From Hansschlegelia beijingensis (GTDB taxonomy: Bacteria > Pseudomonadota > Alphaproteobacteria > Rhizobiales > Methylopilaceae), in assembly GCF_014196425.1 (NCBI RefSeq), contig NZ_JACIDR010000002.1, positions 1 through 64,000 of the forward strand: DNA of 64,000 nt. Direction: 5' to 3'. Position numbers and translations under genes: made by a program. The notes beneath the pieces are model-generated. The model searched no databases. It saw nothing but the letters and a program-made list of their open reading frames with translations, and was not told where the DNA came from. Positions 8,447-15,769 of the stretch are shown piece by piece. The stretch's first letter is position 1. Every line of letters begins with the position of its first letter.

Positions 8447-9690
8447 GCATACTTCTCCAGAACCTTTTCGTCACACCACACGTCTTCGTCCGTCTTCTTC
8501 TTGGCGCGCTTTCCGCCAGAAGAAGCTTTCTTCGAGGGTATTTTATGCTGCTCGAAGAAATGCCCCATGACGAACTCAACTCCCTTCGGATTGACTTCGC
8601 GCAAATCTCTCTCGAAGAAGAAGCCGTGGAACGGGTGCGTCGAGATGATCTCATATGAAGGGAAATAGTCGACGGAATCGTAGCGCTCCGCCAGATATCC
8701 CGCGGCCGCGCGCAACACAGACTTCGAATAGGAAGTCGCGACCAGAACATGCTGGTCAGTCGCGGTCGCGGCGAGCGGAACTGGTGAGACCGTCAGAAGG
8801 ATCTTGATCTTTGGGTTGAGCGACCGAGCCATCCGCATGAAGGCTTTCATGTCGGCCACGACGCTCTTGTAGCTCGCGTTCATGAAGACGTGCTGATCGG
8901 GATCAAATATCCCGGCTGATGTCCCCGGACATACCTGGTAGGCCATGCCATCCTGGGCGTTAACCCAGGTCTCCGTCAGCCCCAACGTGAAGACAAACAC
9001 GTCGACATCCTGAAACAGGCGGCGAACCTGCTCCAGGTGATGCTGCCGGATCGTCTGGAGCTCAGCGAGGCTGGCGAATCCGCCCGGTTCGATTGTCGGC
9101 CGATATGGATCGTAGTAGCGGCCGTTGACCGCCCAATGGTCGTCGACAGGCTTGCATTGCCCCAGCGCCCGCTCGAGCAACTGCCTGAGCTGGCGCGCCG
9201 TGTAGATGTTGCCGTAACGGGCGGAGAACATCCCGTATCCGAACCGCTGCCTGTCCGCCTCATCGAGAAGCCGGGGCGCAGGCTCGTAATCGAGATAATT
9301 GAAGCCGGACGCCTTCAGCACGCGTCCCACGTGCTGAGCGAAGCAACTGCCTGCGGACGCGACCTTCGTGTCGGCGCCGATGCGGAACTTCTTCTTGTAG
9401 AGACCGTCTATGGCGAGCGGACTGAGCCGAGCCATGTTCTTCCAGAAAGCCCGCGGCGGCATCCCGTGATACGGGTGCTTCGCCGCCGTCGTCCGCCTGT
9501 CGAGCATCGTCCTGCCCCAGTGGGTAGCCTTGGTCAGGCTCGCACAGATCATCGCCGCCTGTGAAGGGCTTAGCCTCGGCCGGCCGGCGCCCGACGCCGT
9601 CCACAGCGCGGCGGCCGCCTCGTCAAAAGCATCCCCAGGACGTGCCGACCAGAACAGGCGCAGAAGGCCAGCGGGCCGCTCGCTGCGCAC
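8443..9690 (-). CDS. GSCFA domain protein
   Basis: The protein has 415 residues from the GTG at 9690. The defining motif ASAGSCFAQHVGR is present, followed by the family pattern with GNIYTARQLRQLLERA, and FTLGLTETW further on. GSCFA proteins are relatives of the SGNH fold with a Gly-Ser-Cys motif; several occur in polysaccharide or sulfated-glycan loci, but their reaction is not established. The start is uncertain: ATG codons at 9552 or 9507 are alternatives, and 9507 has GGGGCAGG just upstream. The gene lies 57 bp downstream of the gamma-glutamyltransferase gene on the same strand and is coupled to the SGNH gene, suggesting a joint modification step. Confidence 0.8.
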   Translation of the reverse strand: MRSERPAGLLRLFWSARPGDAFDEAAAALWTASGAGRPRLSPSQAAMICASLTKATHWGRTMLDRRTTAAKHPYHGMPPRAFWKNMARLSPLAIDGLYKKKFRIGADTKVASAGSCFAQHVGRVLKASGFNYLDYEPAPRLLDEADRQRFGYGMFSARYGNIYTARQLRQLLERALGQCKPVDDHWAVNGRYYDPYRPTIEPGGFASLAELQTIRQHHLEQVRRLFQDVDVFVFTLGLTETWVNAQDGMAYQVCPGTSAGIFDPDQHVFMNASYKSVVADMKAFMRMARSLNPKIKILLTVSPVPLAATATDQHVLVATSYSKSVLRAAAGYLAERYDSVDYFPSYEIISTHPFHGFFFERDLREVNPKGVEFVMGHFFEQHKIPSKKASSGGKRAKKKTDEDVWCDEKVLEKYA

Positions 9691-9747
9691 GGTCGAGGCA
9701 GATCCGAGGAGGCGCCCGCGAGATGCCGGCGTCGAACGCCGCGACCC

Positions 9748-11451
9748 TCAGATCCCAACCGCCTCCCCGTCGCTGCGGGGGTCGTGCGCGCCCTGGATCA
9801 GGCCGTCGTCGCCGATAAGGATCGCGCCCGCCTGCCCCGCGAGCGGGCTGTTCGCGTCGATGACGCTCGTCTCGTGCCCCATGCGGCCGAGCGCCGCGAA
9901 GGCGGCGGGGCCCACGCTTGCCTCCAGCTTCAATGTGTCGCGGCTGTCCGAGAACGTGCGGCCCAGCAGGAAGCGCGGACGCGCGAGCGCTTCGGCCGGA
10001 TCGAGGCCGTAGTCGATCAGCCGGGTCAGGAGGACGGCGAGGGTCTGCGGCTGACCGTCTGCGCCCTGCGTCCCGTAGATCAGGCGGGGCATGCCGTCCT
10101 TGAGCGCCATGCCGGGATTGAGCGTGTAGAATGGCCGCTTGGCGGGCGCGATGACGTTGGGGTCGCGCGGGTCGGCGCTGAAGGCCGCGCCTCGATTTTG
10201 CCAGAGGACGCCCGTGTCGCCCACGACCACCCCGCTTCCCCAGTCGAAATAGGTGCTCTGGAGCACGCTGACGCTTCGGCCCTCGGCGTCGGTCGCGCCG
10301 AAGAACACGGTGTCTCCGGTCCGGAACACCGCCGGCCACGGCGTCGCGCGGTTCAGGTCGATGGCGGCGGCTTTCCGGTCGAGCAGGCCGGCGCCGAGCC
10401 AGAGGTCGTCCGGAAGACGGACCGCGCGCGGATCGGCGATGCGGCCGCGATCAAGGAAGGCCTGCTTCACCGCCTCGACGCAGAGGTGGTAATATTCAAC
10501 GCTTCCCTCTTCGACCGCGGCGAGATCGAAGCGGCTGAGCACCCCCATGATGGCGAGCGTCGCGATCCCCTGCGTGGGCGGCGGAGGCGCGAGCAGGGTG
10601 AGGCCCCGGTAGTCCAGCGCGACCGGCTCCTCGAGCGACGCGCGCGTGGCCTTCAGGTCCTGCGCGGTGAGCGGCGAGCCGGCCTCAGCCAGCCCCCTGG
10701 CGAGGCGCTCCGCGAGTTCGCCCTCGTAGAAGTCACGAGGCCCGTTGCGGGCGATCAGCCTGAGGCTCTCCGCCAGCTCTTTCTGCACGAATGTCTGGCC
10801 CGCGCGCGGCGGCTCACCGCCAGGAAGGAACGTCTTCCGGAAGCCCGGCCAATCCGGGAGGTCGGACTTGCGGAAGCCGGTCCAGAACGCCTGCGAGGGC
10901 GACAGCGGAAAGCCCTCCTCGGCGAAGCCGATCGCAGGCTCCATGAGCTCCGCCAGGCTCCTGCGCCCGCCCCAGTTGGCTTTGGAGAACTCGAGCGCCA
11001 CCCGCCAGGCGTCGACCGCGCAGGCGGACGAGGAGGTCGAGGCGGGTCCGCGCAGCGGGATCGGTCCGTCATGGGCGGGAAGCCGCATCGGCGCCTGGCC
11101 GATACCCATGATGGTCGCACGGCGGCCGCCGCGGTCGGCGATCATCCAGATCGCGTCGCCGCCGATTCCGCAGAAGTGCGGGTAGGTGACCGCGAGCGCA
11201 GCCCCGATGGCGACCGCAGCCTCGATCGCGTCGCCGCCCTCCCGCAGCACCCTGGCTCCGACCTGGCTCGCCAGCGTGTGCGGGCTCGTCACCATCCCGG
11301 CGCGGGAGGTCGCGAGCTGCGGCCGGACGACGCCGGCCGCGGGGGCGCCGTTCCGACCGAGGGGCCCTGCCCCGACCGATCCGCCCCGAACCTCGCCATC
11401 ATGATCGCGCAGTTCGGCGCCGGCGCCTTCCTGGCCGCGGCCCTTCCTCAT
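9748..11451 (-). CDS. Gamma-glutamyltransferase family protein
   Basis: The protein has 567 residues from ATG 11451, which has a GAGGA ribosome site. It is an Ntn hydrolase of the GGT family: the N-terminal domain has MVTSPHTLASQVGARVL and GGDAIEAAVAIGAALAV. The small-subunit start is near GDTVFFGATDAEGRSV, where the Thr is the expected self-cleaving nucleophile, and the oxyanion region FDWGSGVVVGDTGVLWQNR follows. The Thr-His usually next to the nucleophile is Val-Phe here, as in the non-classical GGT-like branch. No signal peptide is visible, so a cytoplasmic amide hydrolase or transferase is likely. It is 14 bp downstream of the amidohydrolase gene and probably in one operon with it. Confidence 0.8.
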   Translation of the reverse strand: MRKGRGQEGAGAELRDHDGEVRGGSVGAGPLGRNGAPAAGVVRPQLATSRAGMVTSPHTLASQVGARVLREGGDAIEAAVAIGAALAVTYPHFCGIGGDAIWMIADRGGRRATIMGIGQAPMRLPAHDGPIPLRGPASTSSSACAVDAWRVALEFSKANWGGRRSLAELMEPAIGFAEEGFPLSPSQAFWTGFRKSDLPDWPGFRKTFLPGGEPPRAGQTFVQKELAESLRLIARNGPRDFYEGELAERLARGLAEAGSPLTAQDLKATRASLEEPVALDYRGLTLLAPPPPTQGIATLAIMGVLSRFDLAAVEEGSVEYYHLCVEAVKQAFLDRGRIADPRAVRLPDDLWLGAGLLDRKAAAIDLNRATPWPAVFRTGDTVFFGATDAEGRSVSVLQSTYFDWGSGVVVGDTGVLWQNRGAAFSADPRDPNVIAPAKRPFYTLNPGMALKDGMPRLIYGTQGADGQPQTLAVLLTRLIDYGLDPAEALARPRFLLGRTFSDSRDTLKLEASVGPAAFAALGRMGHETSVIDANSPLAGQAGAILIGDDGLIQGAHDPRSDGEAVGI

Positions 11452-11465
11452 GTTCGAATCCTCGT

Positions 11466-12758
11466 TCAGCGGGGCGCCGCTTGCGGCGCCTTCAGGGAAT
11501 GGTTCTCGCCGCAGCCGCGGCAGACGCGGCTCTCGACCGTGGTGACGACCGTCACGCGCCCGCGCTTCAGCACCCATGAGCGCGCCGGCAGATCGAGCAG
11601 CGCGTCGGCCACCGTGAGGGTGTCGAGGATCACGATGTCGGCCTGCTTGCCCACCGCAAGCCCGTAATCGTCCGAGACCCCGACGACGCGGGCGGCGTTC
11701 ACGGTCCCCATCTTCAGTATCTCGGCCTGCTGATCGGGCGTCCCGAACTGCACGAGGTGCGCGAGCAGGTTGCCGATCTGGAGCGGGTCCGCCCTGCCGA
11801 AAGGCGTGAAGGCGTTGCGGATGTTGTTCGACGAGTAAGCGACGTTGACGCCGGCCTCGTGCAGCGCGCGGACCGGCGTCAGGCCGCGGCGCGGCCTGGC
11901 CTCGTCCTTGCGCCCGCCGAGATAGACGTCGGTCGCCGGCAAGGTGACGATGTGGATGTCGGCGCGGCGCAGTAGGTCGATGACGGGCTTCGCCTCGTCG
12001 GGCGACAGCGCGCCGAGGCTCGTGACGTGGCCAAGCGCCACCCGACCTTGATACCCGGTCTCGATCGTCTTCTCGGCGATGTAGCGCGCCGACGCGAACC
12101 GCCGGTCATCGGCGTCGTCGGCGAAATCGACATGCATGTCGATCGGCAGGCCGCGGCGCGCGGCGAGGTCGAAGACCTTGTCGATATGGGCCTTGGTGTC
12201 GTCCCAGCTGAGCTCGTTGTAGGGGCAGCCGCCGACGACGTCCGCGCCCATGTCGAGAGCCTGCTCCATCAGATCGTCGACGCCCGCGGCCTTGAGGATG
12301 CCCTCCTGGGGAAAGGCGACGATCTGCAGGTCAAGAAGGTCTTGATACTCCTTGCGCAGCTCGACTGCGGTCTCGACGCCGATCAGTCCCTGGATCGGGT
12401 CGACGTCCGGGTGGGCCCGGATCAGGGTCGTGCCGTTGCGCACCGCCATGTCCAGCACCCGGCGGGAGCGTTCCAGCACGTCTTCCCGCTCCTGCTGCGC
12501 CTTGAGGACGCCGGTGACGCGGATCGCCTCCTCGAGCGTGCCTGTGCGCGCCGGGAGCCGACGGTGCAGAAACGCCTTCTCGAGATGCAGGTGCGGCTCG
12601 ACGAACCCCGGCAACGCCACGCGGCCGCCCGCCTCGATCTCTTCGTCGCCACGCCCCTCGATGGTTTCGGCGATCTCGACGATCCGGCCGCTCTCCACGC
12701 CGATGTCGACCAGCGGCCGCTCGTCGTCGATCCGGACGCCGCGCAGCACGATGTCCAT
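11466..12758 (-). CDS. Amidohydrolase, cytosine deaminase/AtzC-like
   Basis: The protein has 430 residues from ATG 12758, preceded by GAGGGAGA. It is a metal-dependent amidohydrolase: the metal site VEPHLHLEKAF supplies HxH, with further histidines in DMHVDFADD and ALGHVTSLGAL. At the position of the catalytic metal-binding Asp (HDD in CodA, SDN in many AtzC-like proteins) this protein has YSSNNIRNAF, so the Asp appears replaced by Asn. The last 25 residues add VCRGCG, a possible metal-binding tail. The substrate is probably a cyclic or linear amide or ring amine. It lies just upstream of the GGT gene and divergent from the APC permease, suggesting uptake and breakdown of one nitrogen compound. 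Confidence 0.75.
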   Translation of the reverse strand: MDIVLRGVRIDDERPLVDIGVESGRIVEIAETIEGRGDEEIEAGGRVALPGFVEPHLHLEKAFLHRRLPARTGTLEEAIRVTGVLKAQQEREDVLERSRRVLDMAVRNGTTLIRAHPDVDPIQGLIGVETAVELRKEYQDLLDLQIVAFPQEGILKAAGVDDLMEQALDMGADVVGGCPYNELSWDDTKAHIDKVFDLAARRGLPIDMHVDFADDADDRRFASARYIAEKTIETGYQGRVALGHVTSLGALSPDEAKPVIDLLRRADIHIVTLPATDVYLGGRKDEARPRRGLTPVRALHEAGVNVAYSSNNIRNAFTPFGRADPLQIGNLLAHLVQFGTPDQQAEILKMGTVNAARVVGVSDDYGLAVGKQADIVILDTLTVADALLDLPARSWVLKRGRVTVVTTVESRVCRGCGENHSLKAPQAAPR

Positions 12759-13084
12759 CCGCGTCTCCCTCTGTGGCCGTCGTCGGAGCGTTTCTACGAC
12801 TTTTTCCAGATTCGCAGCGGCGATTGTCCAGCCGTCATGGAGCGAACCCGGGCGTTCGGCCATTCCGTCGCTCTCCGGCCTCGAAGCGGCGCGCCGGCGA
12901 GCGCGACGCGGCGCCGTTCACTTGACGCCAGCCTCTCTTATTGCCCGGTTTGCCGGCCGCCCGGGGTTGCGGCCGGCACGGCTTGCGTGCCCGGATGCAA
13001 AGGCGCGCTGTCTGCCTGCAGGAAGCCGCCCCGTCCGGACGACACCCTTTTCCGCCCGCGCGGCGGCCCTCTGGAGAACCGCCG
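12759..13084. other. Divergent promoter region, amidohydrolase/permease
   Basis: This 326-bp region lies between two divergent starts and should hold both promoters. A TTGACG at about 12925 resembles a -35 box, but no good -10 sits 16-18 bases from it. I see no strong dyad and no gene. Confidence 0.3.
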
Positions 13085-14536
13085 ATGGCGACGACGCTGA
13101 TGCTGCGCAAGAGCCTGAAAAGCCTGGCCGGGACCGACGAAGGCGGCCCGCACGGTCTCAGAAGGTCGCTCAGCGCTTTCAGCATCGTCGCCATGGGCGT
13201 CGGCGCCATCATCGGCGCGGGCATCTTCGTGCTGACCGGCACCGCGGCCGCCAACTATGCGGGCCCCAGCGTCGTTCTGTCGTTCGTGCTCGCAGCGATC
13301 GCGTGCGCGTTCGTCGGGCTCTGCTACGCGGAACTCGCAGCGCTGATGCCCGTGTCGGGGTCGAGCTACACCTACACCTACGCCACTCTCGGCGAGTTCT
13401 GCGCCTGGCTGATCGGCTGGGACCTGATCCTGGAATACGCGATGGGCGCGGCCACAGTCTCCGTCGGCTGGTCGGGCTACGTCGTGAGCCTGCTGCGCGA
13501 CATCGGCATCCATCTGCCGCCGCAGCTGACCAATGCGACCGGCGCCGTCGTGAAGCTCGCCGACGGCGGCGAGGCGGTCGGCGTCTTCAACCTGCCTGCA
13601 GCGCTCATCGTGCTGGCGCTGACCTTCATGCTCGCGCGAGGCACCCGGGAGTCCGCCCGGGTCAACAACATCATGGTCGTGGTGAAGCTCGCGGTGGTGA
13701 TCAGCTTCGTGGCGATCGGCGCCTTCTATGTCGACACCTCGCACTGGCGGCCCTTCGTGCCCGAGAACCAGGGTGAGTTCGGCGAGTTCGGCTGGAGCGG
13801 CGTTCTCCGCGGCGCGGCGGTGGTGTTCTTCGCCTATATCGGCTTCGACGCCGTCTCGACCGCCGCACAGGAAGCCATCAGACCGCAGCGGGACATGCCC
13901 ATCGGGATCCTCGGCTCGCTCGTCGTGTGCGCGCTGCTCTATGTGGGGGTTTCGGCCGTGCTGACCGGGATTGTGCCGTTCCCCGAGCTGAACGTGCCGG
14001 ACCCCATCGCGAAGGCCGTCGACATGATCGGTCTCGGCTGGTTTTCGACCCTCATCAAGATCGGCGCGATCGCCGGCCTCACCACGGTCATGCTCGTGCT
14101 GCTCTACGGGCAGACGCGCATCTTCTACACGATGTCGACGGACGGCCTCCTGCCGCCGCTGTTCTCCCGCATCCATCCTCGGTTCGGAACGCCCTTTATC
14201 AGCCAGATCGTGGTGGGCTCGGTGGTGGCTCTGGCCGCGGGTTTTCTGCCCGTCAGCATCCTGGGCGAAATGGTCAGCATCGGAACGCTGTTCGCGTTCA
14301 TACTGGTCTGCGCCGCGGTGCTTTATCTGAGGCGGACCGAGGCGACGGTTCACCGTCCCTTCCGGACGCCGGGCGCGCCTCTCGTGCCGATCATCGGCAT
14401 TCTGCTCTGCCTGACGCTGATGGCCGGTCTGCCGCTCGACACCTGGCTCAGGCTGCTGATCTGGATGGCGATCGGCGTCGCGATCTACTTCGGCTATGGC
14501 CACCGGCACTCCACGGTGCAGCGCGAAGCGGCGTGA
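13085..14536 (+). CDS. APC-family cationic/amino acid permease
   Basis: The protein has 483 residues from ATG 13085, chosen because GGAG lies 8 bases upstream and the protein then starts in the usual family register (LRRSLSAFSIVAMGVGAIIG). The consensus GAIIGAGIFVLTGTAAANYAG in the first membrane segment is typical of the cationic amino acid transporter branch of APC. There are about twelve membrane segments, ending with a basic tail. The longer upstream frame is arginine-rich and unlikely. It is divergent from the amidohydrolase-GGT operon, so the imported substrate may be an amino acid or gamma-glutamyl amide used by those enzymes. Confidence 0.85.
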   Translation: MATTLMLRKSLKSLAGTDEGGPHGLRRSLSAFSIVAMGVGAIIGAGIFVLTGTAAANYAGPSVVLSFVLAAIACAFVGLCYAELAALMPVSGSSYTYTYATLGEFCAWLIGWDLILEYAMGAATVSVGWSGYVVSLLRDIGIHLPPQLTNATGAVVKLADGGEAVGVFNLPAALIVLALTFMLARGTRESARVNNIMVVVKLAVVISFVAIGAFYVDTSHWRPFVPENQGEFGEFGWSGVLRGAAVVFFAYIGFDAVSTAAQEAIRPQRDMPIGILGSLVVCALLYVGVSAVLTGIVPFPELNVPDPIAKAVDMIGLGWFSTLIKIGAIAGLTTVMLVLLYGQTRIFYTMSTDGLLPPLFSRIHPRFGTPFISQIVVGSVVALAAGFLPVSILGEMVSIGTLFAFILVCAAVLYLRRTEATVHRPFRTPGAPLVPIIGILLCLTLMAGLPLDTWLRLLIWMAIGVAIYFGYGHRHSTVQREAA

Positions 14537-14551
14537 GCGGAGCCGGAACGC

Positions 14552-14583
14552 AAAAAAGGCGACGACCTTCCGGCCGTCGCCTT
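14552..14583 (-). terminator. Rho-independent terminator of the serine-cycle operon
   Basis: A 9-bp stem (AAGGCGACG with CGTCGCCTT, 14556-14564 and 14575-14583) has a run of six A on its left side, which is a U-run for minus-strand transcripts. It lies 45 bp past the stop of mcl, so it most likely ends the serine-cycle transcript. It could also act weakly on the convergent permease gene, which ends 16 bp before it. Confidence 0.8.
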
Positions 14584-14627
14584 CCCTGCGATCAGTGCGC
14601 GGGACCGCCGGGGCGGTCCCTCAGGCC

Positions 14628-15605
14628 TCAGGCGGCCTGCTTCATCGCGTCGGCCTTGTTGATCAGCGCCTCGGCCATGCGGATGGAGGCGATGTCGATC
14701 AGGCGGCCGTCGAGCGCGACCGCGCCGCGGCCGGCCTTGGCGGCCTCTTCCATCGCCTCGAGGATGCGGCGGGCCTTGGTGACCTCGGCCTCGGAGGGCG
14801 TGAACACCTCGTTCGCGAGCTCGATCTGGCTCGGATGGATCGCCCACTTGCCCTCATAGCCAGCCGCCGCGCAGCGGCGGGCGGCGGAGAGGTAGCCGTC
14901 CGGGTCGGAGAAGTCGCCGAACGGACCGTCGATGGGCCTGAGGCCATAGGCGCGGCAGGCCACCAGCATGCGCTGCTGGGCGAACAGCCACGGGTCCTGC
15001 CAGTGCGTCTCGCGCTTGCCGGCCTCGTCCTTGTCGGTCAGCACCGAATAGTCCGGGTTCACGCCGCCGATGACGGTGGAACGGGTGCGGCAGGAGGCAG
15101 CGTAGTCGGCGACGCCGAAGGACATCGCCTCAAGGCGCTTCGACGAGGTCGCGATCGCCTCGACATTCGCCATGCCGAGCGCGGTCTCGATCAGCACCTC
15201 GAAGCCGATCTTCTTCTCGCGCTTCTTGGCCTGCTCGATCTGCGTGACCAGCACGTCGATCGCGTAGACGTCCGCCGGCACGCCGACCTTCGGGATCAGG
15301 ATCATGTCGAGGCGCGGGCAGGCCTCCACGATGTCGACGACGTCGCGGTACATGTAGTGGGTGTCGAGGCCGTTGATGCGGATCATCATCGTCTTCTTGC
15401 CCCAGTCGAGATCGTTCAGGGCCTGGATGATGTTCTTGCGCGCCTGCTCCTTGTCGTCGGGAGCCACCGCGTCCTCGAGGTCGAGGAAGATCACGTCAGC
15501 CTTGGACTGCGCCGACTTCTCCATGAAGGTCGGGTTGGAGCCCGGCACGGCGAGTTCGGAGCGGTGCAGCCGCGGGGTCGCCTGCTGGATCAGGGTGAAG
15601 CTCAT
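14628..15605 (-). CDS. mcl: L-malyl-CoA lyase
   Basis: The protein has 325 residues and is a member of the HpcH/HpaI-CitE superfamily. It splits L-malyl-CoA to acetyl-CoA and glyoxylate, the last step of the serine cycle before glyoxylate regeneration. Typical motifs are HRSELAVPGSNPTFMEK at the N-terminus, DVIFLDLEDAVAPDDK with the metal-binding acidic residues, GFEVLIETALGMANVE with the catalytic Glu, and MSFGVADYAAS. Length matches MclA of Methylobacterium. It is the last gene of the cluster, 164 bp after ppc, followed by a terminator. AGGAGGACCAA precedes the ATG. Confidence 0.95.
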   Translation of the reverse strand: MSFTLIQQATPRLHRSELAVPGSNPTFMEKSAQSKADVIFLDLEDAVAPDDKEQARKNIIQALNDLDWGKKTMMIRINGLDTHYMYRDVVDIVEACPRLDMILIPKVGVPADVYAIDVLVTQIEQAKKREKKIGFEVLIETALGMANVEAIATSSKRLEAMSFGVADYAASCRTRSTVIGGVNPDYSVLTDKDEAGKRETHWQDPWLFAQQRMLVACRAYGLRPIDGPFGDFSDPDGYLSAARRCAAAGYEGKWAIHPSQIELANEVFTPSEAEVTKARRILEAMEEAAKAGRGAVALDGRLIDIASIRMAEALINKADAMKQAA

Positions 15606-15769
15606 TTGGTCCTCCTCAAAATCTTTGGCCGTTCCGTCTCGCCTGCGTCCGGACTTTCTGCGGCGGTCCGGTTGATTTGCCTATTCGTCAACAGAACTAG
15701 CCCGGGCGTGAAGCGCCGGGCATTTCGTCTACTGCGCGGCTGCGTCGCAGGAGCGGCCGCCGGCGCGGG

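Noticed and set aside
9784-11667. 627-codon plus-strand frame over the GGT gene
   Set aside because: The minus frame has the GGT motifs and a ribosome site; the plus translation is Arg-rich without motifs.
12938-14509. 523-codon minus-strand frame over the APC permease
   Set aside because: The plus frame has twelve membrane segments and the APC consensus; the minus frame is hydrophilic and has only His/Arg/Asp-rich repeats.
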